NCBI GenBank assembly: GCA_023398815.1
Contig: JAEWRW010000064.1
Span: forward strand, 8,269-72,268
Direction: 5' to 3'
Source of the DNA: Bacillota bacterium
GTDB taxonomy: Bacteria; Bacillota; Clostridia; Christensenellales; UMGS416
DNA length: 64,000 nucleotides
Part shown: piece after piece, positions 48,329 through 57,096 of the stretch
How the letters are laid out: every line of letters starts with the position of its first letter
Numbering within the stretch: position 1 is the stretch's first letter
Notes under the pieces: generated by a model
Told to the model about the DNA's origin: nothing
What the model saw: only the letters and a program-made list of their open reading frames with translations
Database searches by the model: none
Made by a program: the position numbers and the translations under genes

Positions 48329-49060
48329 CTAGATCAGGGGGGTTTTTGTCGGAGTGCCCGCCTTGCGCGGGTAGAGGAGCGGAACCGGTCGAATCTTTTT
48401 GTGCATCACGATGTAAAATTGTTCCTCCCCACCGGGGCGGTAGGGAAGGGCACGGCCCTCGTCGCCGCCCAAGAGCCGCGCGGCCCGGCTGGCTTCTTTG
48501 AGCTCCTCCGGCGCGGCGGGCCCCCGCCAGGCCAGTGCCACCCCACCCACCCGCACTAGGGGCAGCGTATACTCCAGCAGGGCGGGCAGCCCGGCCAACG
48601 CGCGGGAGAGCGCCACGTCGAACCGCTCCCGCCCGGCCCAGCGGCCGAAGTCCTCCGCCCGGTCGTGGACGACCTCCACGTTCGTCAGGCCGAGATCGGC
48701 CACCACGGCGTGCAGGAAGTCGGTACGCTTGCGCAACGAATCCAGCAGGGTGACCGAAAGGCCGGGACGGAGGATGGCGATGGGCAGGCCCGGGAACCCC
48801 GCGCCGGTGCCCACGTCCACCACCGAAGTACCATCGGCCAAGGCGGTGAGCGCCGGGGCGGCAAAGGAATCGTAGAAGTGTCGGCGCGCGCTTTGCTCGG
48901 GGCCTTCCACCCGCGTGAGGTTGAAGAAACGGTTGGCTTCCTCCAGCATCTCATGGTAGCGGAAGAACCGGGCCAGCGTGTCCTCCGGCAGGAAGAGACC
49001 GCCTTCGGCACACAGGGCCCGCAACGTACCGCCGAACCGCTCGACTACTTCGCCGTCCAT
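48329..49060 (-). CDS. rsmG: 16S rRNA (guanine-527-N7)-methyltransferase
   Basis: This 243-residue enzyme methylates G527 of 16S rRNA. FNLTRVEGPEQSARRHFYDS, VVDVGTGAGFPGLPIAI (SAM site), LLDSLRKRTDFLHAV and DVALSRALAGL are standard. Its ATG shares one base with the parB stop (TGATG), so it is coupled to parB. The gene order parA-parB-rsmG-noc is the usual origin-proximal cluster, with mnmG displaced. Confidence 0.94.
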   Translation of the reverse strand: MDGEVVERFGGTLRALCAEGGLFLPEDTLARFFRYHEMLEEANRFFNLTRVEGPEQSARRHFYDSFAAPALTALADGTSVVDVGTGAGFPGLPIAILRPGLSVTLLDSLRKRTDFLHAVVADLGLTNVEVVHDRAEDFGRWAGRERFDVALSRALAGLPALLEYTLPLVRVGGVALAWRGPAAPEELKEASRAARLLGGDEGRALPYRPGGEEQFYIVMHKKIRPVPLLYPRKAGTPTKTPLI

Positions 49061-49926
49061 CAGCGGTTCTCTAGGCTCAGGCGGTCGGCGAGCTCGTAGA
49101 GCCGCTCCAGATCCTGACGGTTGTAGTACTGCACGACGATGGTGCCGCGCTTGAGGTCGCCCTTGACCTTGACCTTGGTGCCCAGCGCGCGCATCCACTT
49201 CTCCTCCAGGTCCTTGAACTCAATGGGGGATTTGGGCTTGGTGTAGATCTCCTTCTGGGCCGGGGTTTCCTTGGCCCGGCGCACCTGGGCCTCCACCTCC
49301 CGCACCGAAAGGCCATTCTGAGCCGCCTGCAGGGCGATGCGCCCGGCCAGGGTTTCGTCCTCAATGGCGGCGACGGCGCGGGCGTGCCCGGCGGAGATTT
49401 GCCCGCCGCGCAGGAGGTTCTGCACCTGCGGGGGCAGCTGAAGCAGCCGCAGGGCATTGGTGACCGCCGGGCGGCTCATGGAGAGCCGCTGGGCCACCTG
49501 CTCCTGGGTCAGGGTGAATGTCTCCAACAGGGAGCGGATGCCCTCAGCCTCATCGAGGGCGTTGAGGTCATCGCGCTGCAGGTTCTCCACCAGTGCGATT
49601 TCGGCAATCTGCTGGTCGGTGTAATCGCGCACCAGAGCCGGCACGCGCTTGAGCCCCGCCAGCCGGGACGCCCGCCAGCGCCGCTCGCCCGCCACCAGCA
49701 GGTAGCGCTCCCCCCGGCGCACCACCAGCAGCGGCTGCAGCACCCCGTGGGCCAGAATGGAATCGCGCAGCTCATGCAGCTTCTCCTCGTCAAACTGCCG
49801 CCGGGGCTGGTTGGGGTTGGGGTCAATGGCCAGAATGTCGATCTCACTGGCGCTCTCGGGCTGCTCCGGGTCGGCCAGCAGGGCTTCCAGCCCCCGGCCC
49901 AGGCCGAATTTCTTGGGTGCGCTCAT
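49060..49926 (-). CDS. parB: Chromosome-partitioning protein ParB (Spo0J)
   Basis: This 288-residue CTPase clamp binds parS. It has an N-terminal KKFGLGRGLEALLAD (ParA-stimulating), NQPRRQFDEEKLHEL, the CTP motif LVAGERRWRASRLAG and ENLQRDDLNALDEAEG, the helix-turn-helix SRPAVTNALRLLQL and a C-terminal dimer domain (DLERLYELADRLS). Specificity positions read Arg, Ala, Gln, Gly, the ParB type. It overlaps parA by four bases. Confidence 0.95.
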   Translation of the reverse strand: MSAPKKFGLGRGLEALLADPEQPESASEIDILAIDPNPNQPRRQFDEEKLHELRDSILAHGVLQPLLVVRRGERYLLVAGERRWRASRLAGLKRVPALVRDYTDQQIAEIALVENLQRDDLNALDEAEGIRSLLETFTLTQEQVAQRLSMSRPAVTNALRLLQLPPQVQNLLRGGQISAGHARAVAAIEDETLAGRIALQAAQNGLSVREVEAQVRRAKETPAQKEIYTKPKSPIEFKDLEEKWMRALGTKVKVKGDLKRGTIVVQYYNRQDLERLYELADRLSLENR

Positions 49927-50702
49927 GCGGTCTTGCCCTCCTCGCAGTGCTCGATGAATTCCTCCGACAGGTCGTTGTAGGCCACCGCCCCGCTGCACGT
50001 CGGGTCATAGAGCAGCACCGGCAGGCCGTGGCTGGGGGCTTCGCTGAGCCTTACATTGCGCGGAATGAGCGTGTCGTACACGCGGTTGTTGAAGTATTTG
50101 CGCACTTCCTCCACCACTTGAACGGAGAGGTTGGTGCGGGAGTCAAACATCGTGAGCACCACGCCCTCGACTTCGAGCCTTGGGTTCAGGCGCTTTTTTA
50201 CGATGGTGACAGTCCCCATGAGGTCGGAGAGGCCCTCCAGGGCGTAAAACTCGCACTGGATGGGAACGAGCAGCTTGTCAGCCGCCGTCAAGGCGTTCAA
50301 GGTCAACAAGCCCAGCGACGGCGGGCAATCGATGAAGATGTAGTCGTAGTCGGCCCGCACCTGCTCCAGCCGGCCCTTGAGGATATGCTCCCGCGCGATG
50401 GCCGACACCAGCTCCACCTCGGCCCCGGCCAGGTTGCCGTTGGCACCGATGAGCTTGAGATTATCAAGCATGGTGGGCAGCGTGGCCTCCGGCGCCGGCA
50501 TGTCGTTCATCAGCATGTCATACGACCCGGCGGCGATGGCGTGCTTGTTCACGCCGAACCCACTGGTGGAGTTCCCCTGCGGGTCCATATCCACCAGCAG
50601 CACGCGTTTGTCCTGCGCGGCCACGCAGGCGCTTAAATTCACGGCGGTCGTGGTTTTGCCCACGCCACCCTTTTGGTTGGCAATGGCGATGATGACGCCC
50701 AT
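49923..50702 (-). CDS. parA: Chromosome-partitioning ATPase ParA (Soj)
   Basis: This 259-residue Walker ATPase has deviant Walker A NQKGGVGKTTTAVNLSA (residues 9-25), FIDCPPSLGLLTLNAL and VLTMFDSRTNLS. It moves and helps separate origins with ParB, and in spore-formers also affects DnaA. ATG at 50702 follows GGGAGGG. A -10 (TATAAT on the minus strand, 50809-50804) lies about 100 bases upstream, beyond it a parS site. Confidence 0.95.
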   Translation of the reverse strand: MGVIIAIANQKGGVGKTTTAVNLSACVAAQDKRVLLVDMDPQGNSTSGFGVNKHAIAAGSYDMLMNDMPAPEATLPTMLDNLKLIGANGNLAGAEVELVSAIAREHILKGRLEQVRADYDYIFIDCPPSLGLLTLNALTAADKLLVPIQCEFYALEGLSDLMGTVTIVKKRLNPRLEVEGVVLTMFDSRTNLSVQVVEEVRKYFNNRVYDTLIPRNVRLSEAPSHGLPVLLYDPTCSGAVAYNDLSEEFIEHCEEGKTA

Positions 50703-50854
50703 GGCAGTCCCTCCCCTAGTGGTGGCCGCACCCCGCGGCACAATGGGTGGGGGTTCCGGTGTGGAGGGGCTCCCCCCTGTGCTCCCCTCCCGTTTCCGCA
50801 TTCATTATAGCTTATTTGTGCCCCCCGCGCCACGGCCAAACGCACCTCCGCAGA

Positions 50855-50870
50855 CGTTTCACGTGAAACA
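50855..50870. promoter_or_regulatory. parS site
   Basis: CGTTTCACGTGAAACA matches the 16-bp consensus at 15 of 16 positions. It lies between the divergent parA and aminotransferase genes, so bound ParB could influence both promoters. Confidence 0.9.
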
Positions 50871-50936
50871 TGCACGTCCTCCCTTCCTGCCCCTTGCCCC
50901 GGGGAGCGCGGTTTTCCTGCTTTTGACCGTGGCTCT

Positions 50937-50965
50937 TTGCGCCAAAACCGCATTTGCGGTATGAT
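50937..50965 (+). promoter_or_regulatory. Promoter of the aminotransferase gene
   Basis: TTGCGC (50937-50942) and TATGAT (50960-50965) are 17 bp apart. Confidence 0.65.
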
Positions 50966-50995
50966 GAAGGCAATTCACCGTGGGAGGGAAGCACC

Positions 50996-52162
50996 ATGAT
51001 CGCCGAGCACATCGCCAAGAAAATGGCGGGCGGGTCGATGATCCGCCGCATGTTTGAGGAAGGGAACCGGCTGCGCCAGCAGTTTGGGGCCGAGAACGTC
51101 TACGACTTTTCCATCGGCAACCCCGATGCCGAGCCGCCACGGGAGGTGCTGGCCGCCCTGCGGGGGTTGGCCGACCAGCCCAACATCCACAAATACATGC
51201 CCAACGCCGGGCATGAGGATGTGCGCGCCGCCGTGGCCGCACAAGAAGGGAAGCGGGCCGGGGTGCCGCTGACCGCTCGGCATGTCATCATGACCGTGGG
51301 AGCCGCCGGTGGGCTAAACGCCGCGCTGAAGGCCATCCTAAACCCCGGCGAGGAAGTCATCGTCATCGCCCCCTACTTTGTGGAGTATTTCTCCTACATC
51401 GACAACCACGGCGGCGTGCCGGTGGTGGTGAAGGCCGATCCCACGACCTTCCTGCCCGATGCCGAGGCCGTGGCCGCAGCGGTGACGCCCCGCACTAAGG
51501 CCATCATATTGAACTCCCCCCACAACCCCACCGGCGTGGTCTACGACCGGGGCACGCTGCAGGCGCTGGCCGACGCGTTGGGGCGGAAACAGGCCGAGCT
51601 GGGCCGTGCGGTGTACGTGCTCTCCGACGAGCCCTACACCCGTCTGCTCTTTGAGGGCGAGGCCGTGCCGATTCTCTCGCTCTTCCGCAACGGCATCGTC
51701 GTCAACTCCTTCAGCAAGTCCCTCTCCCTGCCTGGGGAACGCATCGGGTACCTGGCCGTCAACCCCGCCTGCGATGACGGCGACGCCCTGCTGGATGCCC
51801 TGGCCTACACCAATCGCGTGCTGGGCTACGTCAACGCACCGTCGCTCTTCCAAAAAGCCGTGGCCGCCGCGCTGACCGCCGGCATCGACATCGACGAATA
51901 CCGCACCCGGCGCGACCTGCTCTATGGCTGCATCACTGGCTTGGGCATGGAGTGCGTCAAGCCCGCCGGGGCATTCTACCTCTTCCCCAAGGTGCCCGGC
52001 GGTGACGACCTGGCCTTCACTGAGAAAGCTGCCGCTGAGCACATTCTGGTGGTGCCGGGCAGCGGCTTTGGCTGGCCGGGCCACGTGCGGCTGGCCTACT
52101 GTGTGGGGCGCGACACGATTGAGCGGTCTTTCCCCGCCTGGGAGCGGCTGCTGCGGGGGTAG
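50996..52162 (+). CDS. PLP-dependent aminotransferase, class I/II
   Basis: This 388-residue enzyme resembles the aspartate/aromatic aminotransferases (fold type I). DFSIGNPDAEPP, NAGHEDVRAAVA, the NSPHNPTGVVYDR site, SDEPYTRLLF and the PLP lysine in NSFSKSLSLPGERIGY are present; RLAYC near the C-terminus carries the carboxylate-binding Arg. ATG at 50996 follows GGGAGGG. The amino acid substrate is not clear. The stop codon TAG is directly followed by a 165-bp MITE. Confidence 0.9.
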   Translation: MIAEHIAKKMAGGSMIRRMFEEGNRLRQQFGAENVYDFSIGNPDAEPPREVLAALRGLADQPNIHKYMPNAGHEDVRAAVAAQEGKRAGVPLTARHVIMTVGAAGGLNAALKAILNPGEEVIVIAPYFVEYFSYIDNHGGVPVVVKADPTTFLPDAEAVAAAVTPRTKAIILNSPHNPTGVVYDRGTLQALADALGRKQAELGRAVYVLSDEPYTRLLFEGEAVPILSLFRNGIVVNSFSKSLSLPGERIGYLAVNPACDDGDALLDALAYTNRVLGYVNAPSLFQKAVAAALTAGIDIDEYRTRRDLLYGCITGLGMECVKPAGAFYLFPKVPGGDDLAFTEKAAAEHILVVPGSGFGWPGHVRLAYCVGRDTIERSFPAWERLLRG

Positions 52163-52327
52163 AGGGTGACTCCGCACAAATGGAGTGGTCGGATTGCGAA
52201 GAGGATTTTCTTGTCCTGCAAGGCGGAGGAAGGAGCTTATGCCGCAGTGCATAGGCGACCGACGACAACGCGGCAGGGCGTGAAAAGACCAAGCAAGACG
52301 GCCGCTGGATTTGTGCGGTGTTGCCCT
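52163..52327 (+). mobile_element. 165-bp MITE-like element, copy 1
   Basis: Terminal inverted repeats AGGGTGACTCCGCACAAA and (complement) AGGGCAACACCGCACAAA bound a non-coding core nearly identical to 55240-55404 in the same orientation. It starts at the first base after the aminotransferase stop and ends five bases before a parS site. Confidence 0.8.
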
Positions 52328-52331
52328 AGGT

Positions 52332-52347
52332 TGTTTCACGTGAAACA
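52332..52347. promoter_or_regulatory. parS site, perfect
   Basis: TGTTTCACGTGAAACA is an exact match to the consensus. It lies in the leader of the next gene, 18 bp before its ATG. Confidence 0.95.
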
Positions 52348-52364
52348 ATGCCGAGGAGGTGCCC

Positions 52365-53357
52365 ATGGAACCCCACGAACTGCAGAAACAAGCACACGCC
52401 GCGCTGTCCGCCTTCGGGCTGGACGGCGCGGTTCTTCACTTCCTGCGCCACAATGAGAACGCCGTGTACCGGGTGAAAACGCCGGCAAACGGCACTTTTG
52501 CCCTGCGGCTGCACCTGCCACGGCCCGGTGTGGGCGGCGGCATGGTGGCCCACCGACAGGACTGGATGGAGAGCGAGCTGACCTGGCTGGCAGCGCTGGC
52601 GGAGGGGAGCGACATCCCCGTGCAGCGGCCCCTCCTCACCTTGGATGGTGCCCTGCTGGCCCCATTGCCCGGCGGCGGGTGGGCATCGCTACTGGCGTGG
52701 CTGCCCGGCAAGCCGTTGGCGCAGGACGACCCGCGCGCCCAGTTCTATGCCGGGTTGGCCGGGGAGTTGGCGGCGCGGCTGCATACCTTCGTGCTGGGCT
52801 GGCCGCAGGGTACCACCCTGCCCCGCCCGGCCTACGACGGCAGCCGGGTGCACACGGCCATGACCACGCTGGAGGATGGGGTGTCCTTGGGCCTGTACGC
52901 CACCGCCGAGGTCGACCGACTGGCCGCCGGGGCGGCACGCATGGCAACTCTGTTGGATCGGGCGTGCGCCATACCCGGCTCCCACGGCCTCATCCACGCC
53001 GACTTGGGTTTGGGAAACCTGCTGGTGGAGGGTGACACACTCTCTCCTATTGACTTCGGCCTGTGCGGCCACGGCCCTTTCGCCCAGGACGTGGGCGGCA
53101 TGCTTGGCGCTTTTGACACCCCGGCCCTGCGGCAGGCCACGCTGGCTGGGTACGAGAAACTGCGTCCCCTGCCCCCAGCCGATGCCGTGGAAGCCGCATT
53201 TCTGGCCGGTATCTACTACTTCATGGCCATGCACCTGCGCAACCCCGCCGTGCAGGAGTGGTTCGGCCGCCGCCTGCCGGCTGTGCTGGCGGAGTATGTT
53301 GATCCCTTCGTGCGGGCAGAGTCCTTCTTGCCCGCACTGCTGGGGCAGCAAGGCTGA
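52365..53357 (+). CDS. APH-fold phosphotransferase
   Basis: This 330-residue kinase of the aminoglycoside phosphotransferase/choline kinase-like superfamily has an N-lobe (NENAVYRVKTPANGTFALRLH), the Brenner motif HADLGLGNLL with catalytic Asp and PIDFG for metal binding. It ends YVDPFVRAE...LL. The substrate is unknown (amine, sugar or antibiotic). ATG at 52365 with GAGGAGG six bases upstream; parS lies directly before the ribosome-binding site. A second APH-fold gene follows 25 bp after the stop. Confidence 0.85.
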   Translation: MEPHELQKQAHAALSAFGLDGAVLHFLRHNENAVYRVKTPANGTFALRLHLPRPGVGGGMVAHRQDWMESELTWLAALAEGSDIPVQRPLLTLDGALLAPLPGGGWASLLAWLPGKPLAQDDPRAQFYAGLAGELAARLHTFVLGWPQGTTLPRPAYDGSRVHTAMTTLEDGVSLGLYATAEVDRLAAGAARMATLLDRACAIPGSHGLIHADLGLGNLLVEGDTLSPIDFGLCGHGPFAQDVGGMLGAFDTPALRQATLAGYEKLRPLPPADAVEAAFLAGIYYFMAMHLRNPAVQEWFGRRLPAVLAEYVDPFVRAESFLPALLGQQG

Positions 53358-53382
53358 CCAAAACGAGGAGGAGGCACCCACG

Positions 53383-54126
53383 ATGACCGAACCGAAAAAA
53401 TCGCTGACACTGCTGGGCTGCGGCAACACCGCTGAGGTCTTTGCCTGGGGCGAGGGGCGGGTGCTGAAACTCTTTGTTCCCGGCTACCCCGAGGACGCGG
53501 CACGCAAGGAATACACCCTCTCCCGCCGGATGGATGAGACCGACGTGCCCCACCCCCGCTCCCATGGTTTTTTGGAGCACGAAGGTCGGTTTGGCATCGT
53601 GTACGACCGTGTGGATGGCACCCCGCTGACGGACTGGGTGCTGCAGACCGGCGACCTCGCCGACTGCACCACGCGCATGGCCGCCCTGCACCGGCAGCTG
53701 GCGCGCTTCCCCGGCGAAGGTCTGCCCGATTACCGCGATTTCCTGCGTTGGGGGATGGAGCAGGCCTGGCATGGTGCCATCCCTGCCGATGCCCTGGCCC
53801 TGCTGGCGGCCCTGCCCGAAGGCTCTGCCCTCTGCCACGGCGACTTCCACCCCGGCAACCTGATCGTGCACGGCGGCGACACCGTGGTCATCGACTTCAT
53901 GAACCTCTGCCGGGGCCCTTGGCTCTACGACGTGGCCCGCGCGGTCTTCCTGGTGGAGGAAACGCCCCTGCCGTCGGGGGTGCCCGACCCCGTTGCCTTC
54001 CAGCAGATGCGCCGGTCGCTGACGACGGCCTACCTCGCCCTATTGCCCATGGAGCGGGAAGCGCTGGAACCCTTCCTTACCGTCATCCGTCTGGCCCGCC
54101 GGGGGGAATGCCCAAATGAGGGCTGA
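53383..54126 (+). CDS. APH-fold phosphotransferase, short
   Basis: This 247-residue kinase-like protein has LLGCGNTAEVFAWGEGRVLKLF as the nucleotide loop and Lys, a HGFLEHEGRFGIVYDRVDGTPL hinge, CHGDFHPGNLI with catalytic Asp and VVIDFMN. It belongs to the same superfamily as the gene before it but is only distantly related, so it is not a recent duplicate. ATG at 53383 follows GAGGAGGAGG. The two are probably co-transcribed. Confidence 0.82.
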   Translation: MTEPKKSLTLLGCGNTAEVFAWGEGRVLKLFVPGYPEDAARKEYTLSRRMDETDVPHPRSHGFLEHEGRFGIVYDRVDGTPLTDWVLQTGDLADCTTRMAALHRQLARFPGEGLPDYRDFLRWGMEQAWHGAIPADALALLAALPEGSALCHGDFHPGNLIVHGGDTVVIDFMNLCRGPWLYDVARAVFLVEETPLPSGVPDPVAFQQMRRSLTTAYLALLPMEREALEPFLTVIRLARRGECPNEG

Positions 54127-54380
54127 GCGAGCCCTTCGCGAACGCCACTGCTGCGGCGTCCGCGATCCAGACAGCTTGTTCTCACTACTAGCATCGCCCG
54201 ACGTACACGCCGTCGGGCGATCTCTTGGCTTTTGGTGCTCATGCCTGCTCTTCTTAAAAGACGGTTTCGCCAGCGGGCGGGTTTTTGTCCGCCTCTTGTG
54301 CTTGGTGATCCTTCCCTTCCGCCGAATGAATCGGCGTCGGCTCTTTGCTTCTTGTTCTCATAAAGCTTTTTGAACAAAAT
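54127..54380 (+). repeat. Terminator element D, degenerate, after the kinase genes
   Basis: A weak near-stop hairpin (TTCGCGAACGC/GCGTCCGCGA, 54136-54163) is followed by the terminator at 54193-54221 and a T-rich tail (TTCTTAAAAGACGG, GTTTTTGTCC) in place of the usual D tail. Confidence 0.5.
54193..54221 (+). terminator. Terminator after the kinase pair
   Basis: ATCGCCCGAC pairs with GTCGGGCGAT around GTACACGCC, then CTCTTGGCTTTT. Confidence 0.7.
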
Positions 54381-54382
54381 AA

Positions 54383-54410
54383 ATAGGGCTTCCACCACGG
54401 AAAGCCCTAT
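54383..54410. terminator. Terminator of the dioxygenase-like gene
   Basis: ATAGGGCTTTCC-type arms pair with GGAAAGCCCTAT; the minus-strand tail TTATTTTGTTC is T-rich. Confidence 0.75.
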
Positions 54411-54440
54411 ATGACTGTCTTTGCCCCATTTTACGGTCGT

Positions 54441-55211
54441 TTACCCGAACCGGTACCCGGTCATGGAGAGCGACCCCAGCACCCGGCCATCGCAGAGCAC
54501 TTCGGCCCGCTCGCCGGGGTTCACGGCCCCCAGCACGGCCAGCAGCGGCCAGTAATGGTCGGGGGTGGGCACGGCCAATGGATAGTCCGGGCCCAGGGCT
54601 GCCGGGTCAGCCAGGTCGTCAAAGCGACCGTCCTCCACCTTTTGGCGCACCAGCGCGTCAAACCGGTCGGCCCAGGGGAGCCCGCCTTTCCCGTTCCAAT
54701 CCACCCGGCGCAGGTTGTGCACCACGTTGCCGCTGCCAAGGATCAGCACGCCCTGCTCCCGCAGGGGGGCCAGCGCCCGCCCCAGGGCAAGCATCGCCGC
54801 GCCGTCGCCGGTGCGGTCCACACTCACCTGAAACACCGGCACATCCGCCGCCGGGAACAGCCGCCGCAGCACCGACCACGCCCCGTGGTCGAGCCCCCAG
54901 GTGTTGTCCGCCACCGCACGGTCGCCCAGCAGTGCCAGGGCCTCGCGGGCCACTCCCGGCGCGCCGGGGGCCGGGTACTGCACCCGGTAGAGTTCATCCG
55001 GGAACCCATACATATCGTAGACCATCTTGGGCTGGGGCGCGTCGGTGACGCGCGTACCCGGGGTGTACCAGTGGGCCGACACGCACAGGATGGCCCTGGG
55101 CCGCGGCAATGCGCGGCCCAAGGCCTCCCACTGGGTGGTGTATTCGTTGTCCTCGATGGCATTCATGGGCGAGCCATGGCCCAGGAACACCACTGGCATC
55201 CGTTCACTCAT
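54441..55211 (-). CDS. 4,5-DOPA extradiol dioxygenase-like protein (LigB family)
   Basis: This 256-residue enzyme has the metal-binding histidines of the DODA/YgiD group: FLGHGSPMNA, CVSAHWYT, WGLDHGAWSVL and GSGNVVHNLR. It would cleave a catechol ring with O2, odd for an anaerobe, so a scavenging or different role is possible. ATG at 55211 follows GAGGAGG. A MITE lies 28 bp upstream of the start, so its promoter probably comes from the element or was displaced by it. Confidence 0.88.
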   Translation of the reverse strand: MSERMPVVFLGHGSPMNAIEDNEYTTQWEALGRALPRPRAILCVSAHWYTPGTRVTDAPQPKMVYDMYGFPDELYRVQYPAPGAPGVAREALALLGDRAVADNTWGLDHGAWSVLRRLFPAADVPVFQVSVDRTGDGAAMLALGRALAPLREQGVLILGSGNVVHNLRRVDWNGKGGLPWADRFDALVRQKVEDGRFDDLADPAALGPDYPLAVPTPDHYWPLLAVLGAVNPGERAEVLCDGRVLGSLSMTGYRFG

Positions 55212-55239
55212 GGCAAACGCCTCCTCGCCTTTACGTTCA

Positions 55240-55404
55240 AGGGTGACACCGCACAAATGGAGTGGTCGGATTGCACAGAGGATTTTCTTGTCCTGCAAGG
55301 CGGAGGAAGGAGCCTATGCCGCAGAGCATAGGCGACGGACGACAACGCGGCAGGGCGAGAAAAGACCAAGCAAGACGGCCGCTGGCTTTGTGCGGTGTTG
55401 CCCT
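55240..55404 (+). mobile_element. 165-bp MITE-like element, copy 2
   Basis: Ends AGGGTGACACCGCACAAA and its inverted partner AGGGCAACACCGCACAAA; core nearly identical to 52163-52327. Its right end (CCCT, then AG) coincides with the TAG stop of the esterase gene on the minus strand, and it separates that gene from the dioxygenase-like gene. Confidence 0.8.
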
Positions 55405-56227
55405 AGAAATTGGCCGACGGACGGGTGGCCTCTTTGGCGCCGCCGGTGGCCTCCTGCCGCAGGGCCACAAACCACTCCAGTGCCTTCTGCACCTTCATGT
55501 CCCAATACATCCAGGTGTGGGCGTGGTCGGGCGTCGGGTCCCAAATGTGGTCGTAGCCCAGCTTGTCGAGCAGCTTATGGAAACCCACGTTGTTGTCGTA
55601 GAGGAAGTCCTCAGTGCCGCAGCAGAGCATCAGTGCGGGCCTGACCGCCTGGGGGGCCACCTTGCCGGCCACGCTCACCAGGTCGTTCATGGAGCCCTTG
55701 AATTCCTTCAGGCTGCCGAAGATATCGAGCATCTCACTGTTGAAGTCCTGGGTGTTGAGCGGGGCATCGAGCTCCCGCGCCGCGTCACACAGGCCGGAGA
55801 AGCTGGCAGCCGCCAGAAACCGGTTGGGTTGGTTGAGGGCCAGCTTCAGCGTGCCGTAGCCGCCCATGGAGAGGCCCGCCACAAAGGTATCCTCCCGCCG
55901 GTCGGAGATGGGGAAGAGCGAACCCATCACCTGGGGCAGTTCCTCGCTCACAAAGGTCCAATACTTGTTGCCGTGCTTCTCATCGGTGTAGAAGCTGTGG
56001 TCCACCGCCGGCATGATGACCGCAAAATCCGGCGCGATGGCCTCCAAGTACCGCTCAATGCTGGTGCGCCGCAGCCAGATGGAGTGATCGTCGGAGTAGC
56101 CGTGCAAGAGGTAGAGCACCGGGATCTTGCGCCCAGCGGCCGGCGCGTCGGAGATGGGCATCAGCACGTTGCAGGTGACGCAAAGGTTCAGCGCCTTGCT
56201 GTGAAATTGGGTTTGCAGAAACGCCAT
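55403..56227 (-). CDS. Tributyrin esterase/S-formylglutathione hydrolase-type esterase, copy 1
   Basis: This 274-residue alpha/beta hydrolase has VLYLLHGYSDDHSIWLRR (oxyanion hole), nucleophile FVAGLSMGGYG, the late Asp/His region (CGTEDFLYDN, HAHTWMYWD) and the esterase D-like N-terminus. It is cytoplasmic. ATG at 56227 follows GGAGGAG. It is a clear duplicate of the next gene upstream, sharing the start MAFLQTQFHSKALNLCVTCN and the end RPSANF. The TAG stop is formed at the MITE border. Confidence 0.88.
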   Translation of the reverse strand: MAFLQTQFHSKALNLCVTCNVLMPISDAPAAGRKIPVLYLLHGYSDDHSIWLRRTSIERYLEAIAPDFAVIMPAVDHSFYTDEKHGNKYWTFVSEELPQVMGSLFPISDRREDTFVAGLSMGGYGTLKLALNQPNRFLAAASFSGLCDAARELDAPLNTQDFNSEMLDIFGSLKEFKGSMNDLVSVAGKVAPQAVRPALMLCCGTEDFLYDNNVGFHKLLDKLGYDHIWDPTPDHAHTWMYWDMKVQKALEWFVALRQEATGGAKEATRPSANF

Positions 56228-56271
56228 ATCGAACTCCTCCTATATTCTTTTGCGTATGTTGTTTTGATCCG

Positions 56272-57096
56272 TTAGAAATTCGCCGACGGGCGGGTGTTTT
56301 CCTTCCGGCCGCCGGTGGCCTCATCGCGCAGGCCCACAAACCAACGCAGGGCCTCCTGAATTTTGAGATCCCAATACCGCCACTCGTGGGCATACCCAGG
56401 CGTGGCCTCCCAAATGTGGTCGTAGCCCAGGCCATTCAGGTATTCGTGGTAGGCGACGTTGCTCTCAAAGAGGAAATCCTCGGTGCCGCAGTGCAGCGCC
56501 AGCGCCGGTTTCACCGGGAGTTTCGCCACCAACGAAGCCATGTGCTTCATGTCGTTGAGGGAGCCGATGTATTCCTCATAGCTGCCGTGTACATCCACCA
56601 TCTCCTGGTTGTACTCGGGGTCGCCGGGCTTGGCCAGCAATCGGCGGCTCATGTCCGACGCGCCGGAGAACGCCGCCGCCGCCAGGAACCGCTCGGGATG
56701 GTTCAAGGCCAGCTTCAGCGTGCCGTAGCCACCCATGGAGAGGCCCGCCACGAAGGTATCCTCCCGCCGGTCGGAAATGGGGAAGAGCGAGTTCATTACC
56801 TGGGGCAGTTCCTCGCTCACATAGGTCCAGTACTTGTTGCCGTGCTTCTCGTCACAGTAGCGGCTGTGGTCCACCGCCGGCATGATGACCGCGAAATCTG
56901 GGGCGATGTCCTCCAAATACCGCTCAATGCTGGTTCGCCTGAGCCAGATGGAGTGATCGTCGGAGTAGCCGTGCAGCAGGTACAGCACCGGAACCTTGCG
57001 GCCCGTCGCGGGGGCGTCGCTCACCGGCATCAGCACGTTGCAAGTGACGCAAAGATTCAGCGCCTTGCTGTGAAACTGGGTTTGCAGAAATGCCAT
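56272..57096 (-). CDS. Tributyrin esterase-type esterase, copy 2
   Basis: This 274-residue paralogue has the same length as copy 1: GLSMGGYG nucleophile, CGTEDFLFESN and YAHEWRYWD. The two differ mainly around residues 145-215 (the lid, SGASDMSRRLLAKPGDPEYN versus SGLCDAARELDAPLNTQDFN), suggesting different acyl or alcohol preference. ATG at 57096 is chosen for GGGAG seven bases upstream. The 44-bp gap to copy 1 suggests one transcript. Confidence 0.88.
   Translation of the reverse strand: MAFLQTQFHSKALNLCVTCNVLMPVSDAPATGRKVPVLYLLHGYSDDHSIWLRRTSIERYLEDIAPDFAVIMPAVDHSRYCDEKHGNKYWTYVSEELPQVMNSLFPISDRREDTFVAGLSMGGYGTLKLALNHPERFLAAAAFSGASDMSRRLLAKPGDPEYNQEMVDVHGSYEEYIGSLNDMKHMASLVAKLPVKPALALHCGTEDFLFESNVAYHEYLNGLGYDHIWEATPGYAHEWRYWDLKIQEALRWFVGLRDEATGGRKENTRPSANF

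Noticed and set aside
48329..50702. The second ParB-like gene as a plasmid or prophage partition gene
   Set aside because: Position next to rsmG and the four specificity residues identify it as Noc.
52163..55404. The two MITEs as ends of one composite transposon carrying the kinase and dioxygenase genes
   Set aside because: They are in the same orientation, there is no transposase, and the genes between them are chromosomal-type with normal composition.
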